Assembly: GCA_001630475.1 (NCBI GenBank)
Contig: KV419401.1
Location: forward strand, 819,856 to 878,291
Origin: Sistotremastrum niveocremeum HHB9708
Taxonomy: Eukaryota; Basidiomycota; Agaricomycetes; Sistotremastrales; Sistotremastraceae
Direction of reading: 5' to 3'
DNA: 58,436 nt
Numbering within the stretch: the stretch's first letter is position 1; every line of letters starts with the position of its first letter. The notes below the pieces were generated by a model, which ran no database searches, had not been told where the DNA came from, and saw only the letters and a program-made list of their open reading frames with translations. Made by a program: the position numbers and the translations under genes. Below are positions 11,285 to 24,152 of the stretch, piece after piece.

Positions 11285-12863
11285 ATGCTGTCTCTGCTTC
11301 AAACCGTCCTTCTGTGCGCTGGATCGCTCATCTCGAGATCGGTAGTTTGCCCTGCTGGGAGCCTTATGGGAACATATCTGGCAGAGCAGCCTGGAGTTCC
11401 GATATCGATACCTGTGACATCGAATTGTACGGGAATCAAGAAAATACCCGGTGCGAATTTTCTCTGCTACCTTGCCTCAAAGCTTCTCTTTCGAGTGGAG
11501 ATGCCGATCTAAATTCTTGGGCTTACATTTTGACTTTTCAGACGATGATCACCCGTTCATTGCACCAGGCCCGGATGATCAGCGAGGTCCATGTCGTAGG
11601 TTAATTTGCGTTAGTTCACTATCATAAAATGACCTCTGTTGCAGCTGGTCTCAACACGCTCGCGAACCACGGATATCTTCCACGCAAGTAAGACTCGCCA
11701 AGTTCAAATGTCTAAACAGAAATTGATGTGGCCTCTAAAGCGGTATCGTCACATTCGCACAAATAGTCGAAGCAGTTGGCGAAGGATTCAACATGGAATA
11801 CGACCTGGCAGCCGCGTTGGCCGCATTTGCTATGGTTCGAATCGCCCAGCCTCTCCCAGCTCGAAGCTCAAAAGCACATTGACATTCAGCTAGGCAGAGG
11901 AAATGCCTATCTTGATTTAGTATCAATTGGCGGAGAATCCCCTCTCATTCCGCCGTTACCTGGTTTTATCGACGGCCATCATGCACCATATGGTATTTCG
12001 AAACATGGAAGATTTGAAGGTAAAACACACTTGACCATGCGCAGAGGATTCCTTCTGACGATGAAGTAGGGGATATGTCGATTACTCGGCAAGACGCAGC
12101 TATAGGAGACAATGTGAACTTCCAAGAAGATCTTTACGACGAATTGCTCCTTTACACAGGCAAATACGGCGATGACTCTCCTGTTACGGGCAATAGTTCC
12201 ATAGTCACACTGAAAGTTATGCAAGAATTCAAATATTCTCGTTTCCTCGAAGATCAGGTCAAAAATCCCGTCGTAAGGTGATCTCCAATGAGCGCATCCT
12301 GGTATTAGATCATCTTCTAGTTGGAATATCATCCCGGGCGATTTGCCACAAGCTACGGTGAAGCTGCATTTGTCCTTGAATTCTTTGCAAATGGTAATTC
12401 GATAAACCTTCATCGAGCTTCTCTTACTTTCATCGCGAATTTAGGAACGGATGGAAAACTAAGTGTTCCAGCCATGGGTTCGTTCTTCCGTTACCAAACC
12501 TTTCCTCAAAACTTCTATCGAAGACCTTCCCCTGCTGACATCGGCGTAATTGGCTGGACATCACATCGTATCATGATCGCCCATCCACTTCGGCCAGGTG
12601 CTAATGCTCCCAATGGAACATACGTCCCGGATATCGTACCCCGTTCAGTAAGTCATATCGTGAGATGATTCCGGAAGCTGGTCATCTCAGATTTGATGGT
12701 GTAGTGCGATCATGTCTATTACGACCTGGCGGTTAAGAACCTCCCTGCAACATTGATGACAACCACAGGTCTCTTCAGAAAGAATATTGATTTCCTGCTG
12801 AACAAGACTGCGACCCCGTTCGACTGTCCAGTCATTCCTCCTATCGGGGCCCCAGATATTTAA
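11285..12863 (+). CDS. heme-thiolate peroxidase / unspecific peroxygenase (UPO)-like
   Basis: Secreted heme-thiolate (chloroperoxidase-family) enzyme, 369 aa; peroxygenases use H2O2 to insert oxygen into C-H bonds. Exons: 11285-11450, 11542-11595, 11645-11687, 11741-11834, 11890-12019, 12070-12257, 12321-12393, 12445-12647, 12705-12863 (1110 nt). The N terminus MLSLLQTVLLCAGSLISRSV is a signal peptide. The proximal motif GPCPGLNTLANHGYLPR contains the axial Cys. HGRFEGD followed by MSITR matches the EGD-S Mg-binding motif. GRFATSYGEAAF gives an Arg-x6-Glu pair with the spacing of the acid-base pair of 'long' UPOs. N-glycosylation sites are present. Introns 4 and 6 use weaker donors (GTTCGA, GTCAAA). 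Confidence 0.9.
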
Positions 12864-13330
12864 ATGAGGTATCGAAATTTGAAGCTTGAAGCTTGAAGCC
12901 ATCGTCATTCAGGTTCGTTTGTATTTTAGTTGTAAAATTAGGGAGAAGTCTTGTTCGTAGGCGAAATGCATCGGGAATATCATAATCAATATGACCAGAA
13001 CACTTCGTACTTTCGGAAGCCTTCAGGAGGTCACCAGGAACCCTATACATTCCCGAAACTCTGCTGAGCTTTTAGTCCTTTGATAGCCGGACACCTTTGA
13101 GTCACCGGAAAAACGGTAGTCCGGCAACGTCCGACTCGGATTTCTTTGAACCATATAGTCATGAACGTGCTCGAACAACCAAAAGCCGCCTTGGTGTCGT
13201 TCTCGACGACTTTGGCACGTATAATACCCTAAGCACACCCCGCATGAAGACTCTACTGCGTTATGTAAGTGTTGAAAGCCGTAGATCAAACCCTTGACTG
13301 ATCATCACCATCCTCAATTAACAGAGAATT
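12864..13330. other. intergenic, no gene seen
   Basis: 3' flank of the peroxygenase gene and promoter of the dihydrolipoyl dehydrogenase gene. An 88-codon ORF on the minus strand (13023-13289) has no features. Confidence 0.4.
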
Positions 13331-15170
<1,840 letters not shown>

Positions 15171-15332
15171 GAGTGAACACAATCTCTTCATATCCGCCCA
15201 CATTGATATACCCTTGTTTTGTTCGTCGTCATGACGGAAGAATGACACTCTAATTTGCACAAAAACGTCGAACAGCTGTTTGATACTTGAGTAGCATCTA
15301 ACAACAAATAGATCCAAGTCGACAGATGTCAT

Positions 15333-16342
15333 TCACTCATACCGATCAAGCCAAGCCAACCGAACCTCAAGCTTCTTCAGCTCCTCTTCCGACTGAACAA
15401 TTTGCTCCGGGATCCCACTGAGCAATACAAAGCCAACCTGTGCAGAGAGAAGGAGAGTGGATTTGAGACTTTGGAGCTCGGGAGGCAAAGCTGCAAAGAA
15501 TGCCTCCCAAAAGGCTTGTGTAACTGGCCATGATTTTTCCAATACCTTGTCTTGGCGGCGTGGAATAGGGACAGTGAGGAATCGTATGCACCAGGCAGAC
15601 ATGCCGAGAGGCAAGATGGCAGCTGCTTCCCAATCAATCAGGCCCGTAACTCGTAGGCTGTTGGGGTCCACGAGAATCTATTCAATATCAATGTCATTGG
15701 CAGACTCATTTTTAGCGAAAATTTTCGGCTTACGTTCATCTTATTGACATCAATGTGGCTCAAAGCTAGTGGGAGCTTCTTTAGTTCGTCCAGGTTGTGT
15801 AGCATGCCCTCCATCCGAGTTCGAAGAGGTGGTGGGAGACTGTTATATTTCTTGAGAATATGAGCCAATCGTGGGGTTATGTAGGTATCAACGATTCCCG
15901 CGCTCCCAATGCCTAGATTGCATTTGACGATGAGATCGGCCACTTGTGTAGCAATCATTGAGTCATGCGCGATCTGAACGTCCAATTCGCGCTCATCTTC
16001 CAGATCTATCCACATCGTACCCGGAAGGAAGTCCGCCACGTATGCAAATAGCGCATACTCAGTGGGAGCAGCGTTCATTCTCGGGACCACATCTCCCAAC
16101 ATCGATCGTGCTAGAGCGACTTTGCTCAGATCGATTTCGTTGTCCCTCAACTGGACGATGACAATGCTTCCGTCTTCGAGACGCACGATGAATGTGACAC
16201 TGAACATTCCTTGGGTGATGTGTCTGTCCGTGGAGGAGATTGGAGAGTCATAGAAGAGAGTCACGGCGTTTCGTGCATCAGAGAGTGCTTGTTCATCAGT
16301 CAAGTTTTGGAATAGAATTGACATGGCGTAGAGTGTAAACAA
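15333..16342 (-). CDS. APH/protein-kinase-like phosphotransferase domain protein
   Basis: About 317 aa from two exons (16342-15734 and 15677-15333, 954 nt). An APH-family (aminoglycoside phosphotransferase/choline kinase-like) fold is indicated by the catalytic loop LSHIDVNKMN-ILVDP (His-x-Asp-x4-Asn) spanning the intron, and the metal-binding IDWEAA. An alternative start is MSILF at 16324. In agaricomycetes such proteins are numerous and mostly uncharacterised; a small-molecule kinase role is inference. The stop lies 163 nt beyond the stop of the convergent dehydrogenase gene. A degraded partial copy of its 3' half lies at 17690-17970. Confidence 0.75.
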
Positions 16343-16474
16343 GCCACGGACAGGGAGGCAGGCTCTACAAGCTCAGAGCGAGTTCCACGAGAGGACTTCG
16401 GATGAATTTGAGGCAAGACAGGACAGGGACAGGTTGTTGATCTAGCATTCGGTCAGCTCGGTCGACGTGGGTGG

Positions 16475-16482
16475 TATGCACC
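16475..16482 (+). repeat. target-site duplication, left copy
   Basis: TATGCACC immediately before the terminal inverted repeat of the 763-bp element, repeated exactly at 17246-17253. Confidence 0.85.
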
Positions 16483-17245
16483 AGGACCCCTGTTTATACA
16501 ATATAATGTTCGATCTGAAATCCCGGCTGGCTTATCCGAATACTCGGCTGCCCTGCTTATCCGAAATGCTCCTGCAAGATGAAAATTTGGGGTCAATTCA
16601 TCCGAATCGTGGATGAAACATCAAAAAAAATCCCAAAAATCGCCAAAATATTCAAAATCGCCTCCGCGGGCCCGGAATGACCCGCGCCGCCGAAAGCGAC
16701 AGCAGATTCCCTGTGCTCCTCGCGAGTCGGGCGACTTGAAGAATTTTCGCCTTCTTTATCAGTTGCAGTGGATTGTGCAGTCGTCTAAGGCATCGGAGTA
16801 GCATTAATCAATGCACATCACACATCCTTAGTCGTTATTACGAGTGAGCCCAGCTATCAGAAGACATGGCCAGCGAAATAAAATGATTTCGCAAAGGTGG
16901 TTATGATTACTCTCAATATAGTACAAATCGGACTAATTCCTGCTTATTATGGCGCACTGATCAAGCTCTGTGACGATCACCGAGACGGAGACAAAATCAT
17001 AAGCCGACAGGCGCTCAGGCGCCCCAATATCAGCAGACCGAAGCCGAAGCCACGGAGCTAAGCTCATTTATCCGAATGTTCGCCCAAAGATGGTCGCCCA
17101 AACGGGTCGCTTATCCGAGAACTCGCTGCAAGATTTTTGCCCTTCCAGGCCCATTTATCCGAGAAATGATCCAAGATTTTTCAAGATTTCGCCTCCGGCT
17201 TATCCGAGACCGGATGAATGCTCGTACCCTATAATCAGGGGTCCT
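16483..17245. mobile_element. non-autonomous TIR transposon (8-bp TSD, hAT-like)
   Basis: 763-bp element. The left end AGGACCCCTGTTTATA (16483-16498) and the right end, reverse complement AGGACCCCTGATTATA (17230-17245), form 16-bp terminal inverted repeats with one mismatch. It is flanked by perfect 8-bp direct repeats TATGCACC. Inside each end lie clustered (C/T)TTATCCGA motifs, all in the same orientation: 16531, 16556, a TTCATCCGA variant at 16597, then 17067, 17110, 17153 and 17199. No transposase ORF. The 8-bp duplication is the hallmark of hAT-type transposition; the internal motif is a plausible transposase-binding repeat (inference). Confidence 0.85.
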
Positions 17246-17253
17246 TATGCACC
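17246..17253 (+). repeat. target-site duplication, right copy
   Basis: TATGCACC immediately after the right terminal inverted repeat, identical to 16475-16482. Confidence 0.85.
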
Positions 17254-17529
17254 CCGGCTGCGGATTTTGCCGTGGCCCTCAGCTTCAGGACCTTCGCCCG
17301 TTGGGTAAAATGGTGGACGTGGACGAATACACCACGTTGATGGTCAGAAGAATTGTTGCTGTAGTGAATCGTGACGTCCCAAATGATTTGGATGAAATAT
17401 GGCGGCGAGCAGGGACGACATTATTTTTGCTTGAATTTCTACTCTCCTAAGTCATGATAAGCTACTGGAGCCATTCAAAATGGACACGCCGTCCTTGCAT
17501 TCTCAATGTGATGCGCCGCTACTTAACAC

Positions 17530-17975
17530 CGGGGAGCGGAAAAAATCACGAAAGTGCACCAGCCCTTTCCGAAGAAACCCTTGAATCGGAGAAATAATCA
17601 ATATAACAAAGACTGCCATTCCATCCGTGACCGTGACATAGAGTCTTCCATGCGAGCTATCGAAGCCTTCTATCCTGTATGCATAGCCATATGAAGCCGA
17701 CCTGTGCGGAGAGAAGGAGAGTGGATTTGAGACTTTGTAGCTCGGGTGGCAAAGCTGCAAAGAGGGCCTGCCGAAAGGCTTGTGTGACTGGCCATGATTT
17801 TTCCAATACTTTGTCTTGGCGGCGCGGAATAGGTACTGGTGAGGAATCGTGTGCGCGAGACGGACATTTCGAGGGTCAAAACCGCAGCTACCACCCAATT
17901 AATCAAGCCCAAGACTTGGAAGCTAGTGGGGTGCACGATAATCTGGTCAAGATTGACATGATTGTCTGTCTGCGT
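17530..17975 (-). pseudogene. chimeric pseudogene: APH fragment joined to F-box-family C-terminal fragment
   Basis: Reading down the minus strand, 17975-17700 is a decayed copy of the APH gene's second exon: DQIIVHPTSFQVLGLINW mirrors ILVDPNSLRVTGLIDWE, and the DNA at 17700-17860 is nearly identical to 15440-15600. It is frameshifted. It runs directly into AYRIEGFDSSHGRLYV, which matches the C terminus of the neighbouring F-box gene A (QYRFEGFDSSHGRVFV). No start, no intact catalytic loop and mixed frames: a non-functional fusion formed by partial duplications. Confidence 0.7.
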
Positions 17976-18153
17976 CTCGGGCTGCACTCAGGGGAATAGA
18001 AACTATTGGAGCAATTTGAGAATGATTAGTGTCCTCGCCCCTCTGACATAAGGGCGTCATATTCATACTCAAAAAGAGATAAAACGAACGCCAGCTATAG
18101 GCATAAGAAGGCCGGATAGAGTACTTCTACAACATTGCTTTAATCGCGGGCGA

Positions 18154-19806
18154 TCAATATGATTGTATGGCATACCAATCCCCATATTGCATTGAACTGA
18201 AATTGTTTCCGACCCTCACAAAAACTCTCCCGTGGGAGCTATCAAAACCTTCGAATCTGTATTGTTGACCTGAACCACGGGTCGCATGCACGACTGACGT
18301 GAATTCGAGCCTGTGCTCCCTGACGATCGGCGTAGAGCGAGCCTCGTTCTGTGATTGCGATTGAAACTGTAAAACAGCTGGGATAGGGCGGCCAGAGAAC
18401 GAGACATCAAGTTCGGAAGCACCTCCAGCTGGCCGTACTGTGTGCTGAGACATCGAGAACCTAGAGAATTCAGACTCATGTGTCTTAAAGGCAAATATTT
18501 GATCTTCCAAAAGGTAAAGAGACCCGTGATGGGTGATCGACGTTCGGTCCCATCCATTCGGGTAGTTGGAGCGAAAAGTGAAATCTTCCAAGTGTACTGA
18601 TCCTACAGGTAAACTCGAGTGAAGGTCGAGTTCCTCGGCGTCTGGACTTTCCACAATTGGAACATCGAAAACATGAGTGGGCTCAACTGGACAGACAGTC
18701 CATGTCACAACGGAAGACTCTGAAGAATCAAGGGCTTTCAAATCATGGAACTGGGCTGGGATGTCGATGAGCTCGACTCGGTGAAGGATTACATTATCTT
18801 CGTCATCGATTATCAGGCGAGAAATGAGGATCTTATTGACATTCCAGAGTATTGAAGGAAGGTCTGCTATCATTTCGAGGGTATCCTGGATTGTGCGTTT
18901 ATTATAACATAAGCATGGGGACGTGACGGGAGAGATTCACGTACAGCTGAGATACCCTCTTTCTCTTTATCAATGAACTCGAACTTGAAACTGAACCCTT
19001 GCATGGTTCGGCGATCCACAAGAAGGACCGTTCCTTGTGATAGGGACAGAGCCAGGATGAACTCTGGACATACGGTGCGAATACTCAGTGGGCAGGGGAA
19101 CGTGATGTGAGTCGCTTCTATGACGGTCGGAGGCGACGGATAGCCAAATTCATTGGGAAATTGAACATTAATGATATGTAGTCTGTGACGAATGTCAGCG
19201 ATACGGTAGAGAGAAGGAGAATAAGGTGGACAAACATGGGAGTGTCCTGCTCTTCTTCTAATGTCCATAGTTGAATGACTCCCGAACCGAGAGTGAGGGA
19301 ATGGATACTATCCGGGAAGATATAGTCGAGGCCAAGGTCGCACTCAACCTCGCCCCAACCTTCTTCCGCACGCTTGAGAATTACTGCTCCTCCTTCAAAC
19401 TCCAGATACCACGAGTTTCCCGGAATGATGTAAAGATATCTCGCTGGCGTGTGTTCGGGGGATGAAAACCGGAAGCATCGCTTCATTCGGGTAGGTGACT
19501 GGTTGTATGCTCTGGAAAGGCTGACAGCGCGAGCAGCTAGGAAGGAGAACTGTTCAACGGGGAGTGTCTCGAATGTATATCCGGTAGGAAGAGGGAGAGC
19601 CTCCTGGCCAAATGAGGTATCCCAGTATGAGCGCGACGTTCTTGCAAGATGGTAGAATGATTGACATGTCTGATGAATTCCAGGTCATAATTTTGGTTCA
19701 TGAATACCAGTCAAGACATTACCTGCCCCAAGTTATAAAGAGCCAAGGGGGAGCTATATTTCGCAATGATCAAAGCGACGTCGACGGGCAGATCCTGGAG
19801 TGACAT
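18154..19806 (-). CDS. F-box-like protein A
   Basis: Exons: 19806-19723, 19669-19236, 19182-18945, 18885-18154 (1488 nt, 495 aa). N-terminal F-box-like helices (LPVDVALIIAKYSSPLALYNLGQ then TCQSFYHLA after the intron), then 'SRSYW' and LPLPTGYTFETLPVEQ, and a long beta-rich region with YLYIIPGNSWYLEF and VIQLWTLEE. It ends in a conserved block FEGFDSSHGRVFV and a terminal YAIQSY. The F-box recruits SCF ubiquitin ligase through Skp1; the C-terminal part would bind the client (family knowledge plus inference). First of four minus-strand paralogues in the window; A is most like D. Confidence 0.75.
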
Positions 19807-20031
19807 TTCTCTTAACTTCGTGAAGGCCGATCAGGTGGACGATCTTCAAGAGATAACAAGTTAAGCCCTTCATAAAATGTAGCGGGGTCTGAATCGCCCA
19901 CCAAAGCAGCAGTCAAGCATATTTCAAACGTCAAAAAGACTCAAGATTACGGCTTCGTTGCGAACATACAGTGGAACTGGCTACATAACGAGCTAGAATA
20001 AGAGGTGAAGCCCTTCCAGAACAGCTACGTT

Positions 20032-21641
20032 TCAATATTGGACAAAGAATAACCCATCCTTGCATTTTCCGTACAGTCTCCCGCTTACTGGACTGAAGAT
20101 GATATCACGAGGGCGCAGAGCAGAGACTTCCGGGGGGTACTTGGCCATGATAACTTGCAGCGTGGATCGTTCCCCTACCCGCTCGAACCAGAAATGAACA
20201 AAGTGAGAGAAGTCAAGAGCTCCGAACGTGGCGCGACCATTGTCGAATTCCAGACTATCATAGTATCGACGTTTGAGCTCGAAGAAGCCATCTGCTTTTG
20301 TTGGGATCTGAGTACAATCGAGGTTGTCTTCGATTTGGATGCATTGGCTGTTGAAGGGCACGCGGCGACTGTAAAGATCGGAACCCATCGAGAGAATATT
20401 GAGATCTTGTGATTTGGCTGGTGCGATCGAGGCAGAATCTAAGTATATCGGGTGATGAATGTCGGGAAAAGTAGCGATTGGTTCTAGATCTTCTTCCATC
20501 CACTCCTGATCGCAATCGGATAAGCCTTCGGGGATCGCTGTCGCCTCGAGCGGACCTGGTTGATCAAGGGATCGCGCATAAAACACGATGGGGAGATACG
20601 GATGGATGTGAACGTGCTTGAAGTGAGGCGTCTACTCGTGATGCTATGATGAACGCAAGGCCACCAGAAAATATGCGCGACTCACGGCAAGTGAAAACGG
20701 TCGACGACGATCATAGCAATTATAGACGATGCCTTTCATTCGTTTCCAATCGATGATAAAGAGGGACCGTTCTTTATCGTGGGTACAGACAACGAAGGGG
20801 TCGCGCATGGTCACTGAGACAACCTCACTTGGCAATTCGAAGGACTGGACGATTTTGACGTCGGGGAACTGTTCGCCGCTAGCTTGAGAGGGGAGTTGGA
20901 CTTCAAGGATATGACCTGCACTATGGTATGAGATAGAGCGATGTGAGTTAAAGATGAGATGGACGAACCGTAGTGCGTTTTAGAGAACGAAGACCATCGA
21001 CTGCCGCTCGCCATGAGCGCTAGCATGACGACACCGGGAGATTTCGAAGGGTAGGAGGTGCATATGTAATTGCCCTTGATACCAATAGGGAGAAATGCTT
21101 CGGGGTGTGTCAATTCGGTATTGTCGGGATTGAACAGACAAATTTCGCCGAGAAGCCCTGCAATGGTCCAATTGGATCCTGGAATGACATGCAAGAATGC
21201 GATTGGATCATGATCCCTATAGAGACCGAATAGCCGGTTGTATTCAGCTGGGGAATTCATTTGTTCTTCGGTTATGAGATTGGGTATGAGAATGGTACGC
21301 CATCGTTTGGGAGAGGCCGATGCTTCCGATTTCCAGATGGTGAATAACTTAATGGCTCTTGCAGCATATTGAGGTAGAAGAGAGGCGGCGATGGTATTGA
21401 TATTCGTTCCAGCAGGAAGATCGAGTGTATGGACGTCGCAAGCGTGAAGCCAGACCTCACGCATTTTTCTTGACAATTCGCGGAAAATCGGGCATGCCTG
21501 GATCCCACTAAGTCAGACTAATTTTTTAATACTAAGCCATCAATATATACTGACTTGTGAGAGGTTCCAGATATCCGCAATCGACATTCCCTTCACGATA
21601 TGCAGCAAAGTCTCCGGCGGCAGTGACTCGAAAGATGACAT
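20032..21641 (-). CDS. F-box protein B
   Basis: Exons: 21641-21555, 21497-20969, 20915-20686, 20631-20032 (1446 nt, 481 aa). The F-box is clear: MSSFESLPPETLLHIVKGMS then IADIWNLSQ and, across intron 1, ACPIFRELSRKM. Then LPQYAARAIKLFTIWKSE, LHVIPGSNWTIAGLLGEICL and a beta-rich body ending KCKDGLFFVQY. Closest to paralogue C (same intron-1 position, the 'PKRW' segment and the 'LYGKC' end). Intron 1 interrupts the F-box after the conserved Gln in A-D alike. Likely an SCF substrate adaptor; target unknown. Confidence 0.8.
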
Positions 21642-22064
21642 TTTGGAGACGAATGAAGCACAAGAGCAGCTGAGAAATATGTTGTGGTTATGATCCAACT
21701 TTCAGTGCGATGAAACCAGATCTCAAGAGTCGCAGAAAGGACTGAGCGACCGGATGAGGTTGGCCAACGTTGGGAACGTTGTTTGGTCGGAACAAATACT
21801 GGCTTTCGCTTGAGCCGCTGAGGCCTGAGGCTTATACAAAACGTATTGTAAAAGACTAGCATCAAGGGAAACAACACGATTAGGAGCTCAGACAGATTGT
21901 CCTACTCTCATGGTGTAAATTTCTGAAACACAAGTGCACTATTGTACATACATATTGCCCAAGACAACTTCGGATCTTCTGCTGGCTGCAACAGAACGAT
22001 AATAATAATACAAGATGATTTCAAGATACGGGAGACAGAGACATGAGATGGGCAAGGTAGCCCT
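21642..22064. other. intergenic between F-box genes B and C
   Basis: Promoter of B and 3' flank of C. No gene seen. Confidence 0.4.
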
Positions 22065-23707
22065 TCAATATTGAACAATGAACAAGCCTTCGTCGCATTT
22101 TCCGAAAACCTTGCCCGAATGCGGATTGAAGAAAAGATTTCGAGGTTTGAGAGCGGTTATTTCGGGCGGGAAATCGGCCCTGATACTCTGAAACGTGAAA
22201 TCTCCATCCTCAGGTCTGAACCAGACACAAGAAAATTGCGAGAAATCGCGCGCTGCGAAGATAGTGCGACCGTTGAGATGCTCAATGGTGCTAGGAGTGT
22301 GCTCGATCTCCCTCCAGAGACCTCCGGGTTCAAACATGTGAGCGCAGGTTTGATCGTTCCGGATCTCGAGGACTCGACTGCTGAATTGAGTCGTGTGTGG
22401 ATAGACTTCGGGTCGGGCCGAGATAATGGTGAGGAATTGAGAAGTCGAGAATGGAGAATTGTGGAATTCCCAGTATACTGGACGAGGAATGGAAGGGAAG
22501 ACGTCTCCGGGGTGAAGAGCTTCTCGTATCCATTGATTGGCGACAGGAGGTAGGATATGAGGAATGTCGACGGTTTCTAGATGTATGTCGTGCCCGTGCA
22601 TAGCACCGTAAAAGATCATGGGAAAACGTGGATGAATTCGAGGATGGACAAGATAAGAAATGTTCTACTTCCGTTGAATATAATGGCTCATCGTCGAGGA
22701 TTATTTTGAACATACCTGCCAGACCTGATTGTGAACATCATCTAGATTGTGCCGCTCAAGAACGAGGCCTGTCCCCGCTTTCCAATTAATAATCAATAGC
22801 GCTTGTTCTTTCTGATGGGAGCAAACCAGCAACTCATCCCGTATATCGGCGGCCCGAACGGGAAAAGGCAATTCCAAAGTTTGGATGACTTCGCGTTCAG
22901 GGAACCAGTAGTCGTTATCACCAGGCGGGAAACGCAGCTCATAGATGAAGCCTGGAAAAGTGAAGGTAAGTTGAGCGGTCACGGCACGAGACAAAATCAG
23001 GTGACAAACCTTGATGAGGTCGTACCGCAGCCCCTAAATCAAGGGTGCTTTCGATGAGGACCAGCCATATGATCTCGTCGCTATCAGCTTTCCAAGAGGT
23101 GCAGACCAGCGGGTTCGTGGTCTCGAAGAGCGGAAGGAAGGCATCTTCTTCGCCTGAACCATCGGTGTCGGGGTTATACAAGCAGACTTTGTTGTCCAGC
23201 TTGGCCACGGTCCATTTGGAACCTGGGATGACGTAGAGGAAGTCAAGGCGGCTGTGAGAACCCGCGTTATAATCGATATCGAGTGCCTGGTAGAAAAAGG
23301 GGCTCTCCCACTCTCTGAATTTGTCTGCTAGGTTGGGAATCGAATTTTTACGCCATCGTTTGGGGGTTGCAGTAACCTCTGAATTCCACAACTTGAGCAA
23401 GCTGGCGGCTCTTGCTGCGTACTTTGGAAGAAGAGGCGTCGGGATGGAATCAACCGTCTTGCCGGTTGGCGGCGTAATGAAGTGAGCATCGTAGGCATTG
23501 AGCCAGGGGTCGGGGAGATTCTCTGTCAGCTCTCGCAGCCATTTGCAAGTCTTAACATCAGAAAAGCAAGGAATGGATACGTGAGCGAGTACACCTATTA
23601 CTTATATTTCCATGGCTCACCTGGGACATACTCAGGATGTCTTGAAGCGACATTCCCCTGAATATTTTGAGCAAAATTTCCACCGGTAGAGATCCCAAAG
23701 AAGCCAT
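22065..23707 (-). CDS. F-box protein C
   Basis: Starts MASLGSLPVEILLKIFRGMS (exon 1 23707-23621), continues after an intron with TCKWLRELTENL, then LLPKYAARAASLLKLWNSEV, PKRWRKNSIPNL, LYVIPGSKWTVAKLDNKVCL. It ends FGKCDEGLFIVQY with stop at 22065. About 480-500 aa from four exons; inner boundaries were placed by comparison with B (introns near 23600-23560, 22980-22940 and 22710-22640) and are approximate. It is an F-box adaptor like B, divergently transcribed from MYND-family gene M1 with 446 bp between start codons, an arrangement repeated by D and M4. Confidence 0.75.
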
Positions 23708-23883
23708 CTTCAAGTGAAAGCAGATAAATTTCTTGTGATGCGATACGCTGGAGTGATGATGTGAGCGCTGGAGTGATGTTCGAGTGTCGATGAAGGTAGG
23801 AGGCTCGGGCTCGGGAGCAATGTTTGTTCCGAACAAACACCTTAGCGTGCGAAACTGGTTGGAAAAGGCATTTACCGAACTGC

Positions 23884-23922
23884 GCTCAGCGGGATTACCC
23901 GTTAAGGAAATCTCAAATTGCC
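23884..23922 (+). promoter_or_regulatory. conserved block upstream of M1 (shared with M3)
   Basis: A 39-bp block beginning GCTCAGCGGGATTAC and ending AAATCTCAAATTGCC matches 30634-30672 upstream of M3 at about 35 of 39 positions, 231 bp before the M1 start. Candidate regulatory element, or a remnant of common ancestry. Confidence 0.4.
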
Positions 23923-24152
23923 AATTTGATGGGGCTGTTTCAGGTTACTGGATTGTTGCGTTCACTACCTCTGGAGCTGAATTTTTGTTCTTGGAGCTCT
24001 CACTAGACCCACTTTCATTTCTCAGCTCTGAGTACCTATTTCGCTCCTTCAAACCTCCGGTTCCTGTGCCGCACCGCGAATTATCATCATTTTTTCGCTC
24101 ATCAGCGAAACTCAGTCGACTACCAACAGCCCAGCAGCATCCTGGACCCAAT

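Noticed and set aside
16483-17245. pogo/Tc1-type element, suggested by the TTATCCGA motifs
   Set aside because: Tc1/pogo elements duplicate TA only; the flanking duplication here is a perfect 8 bp.
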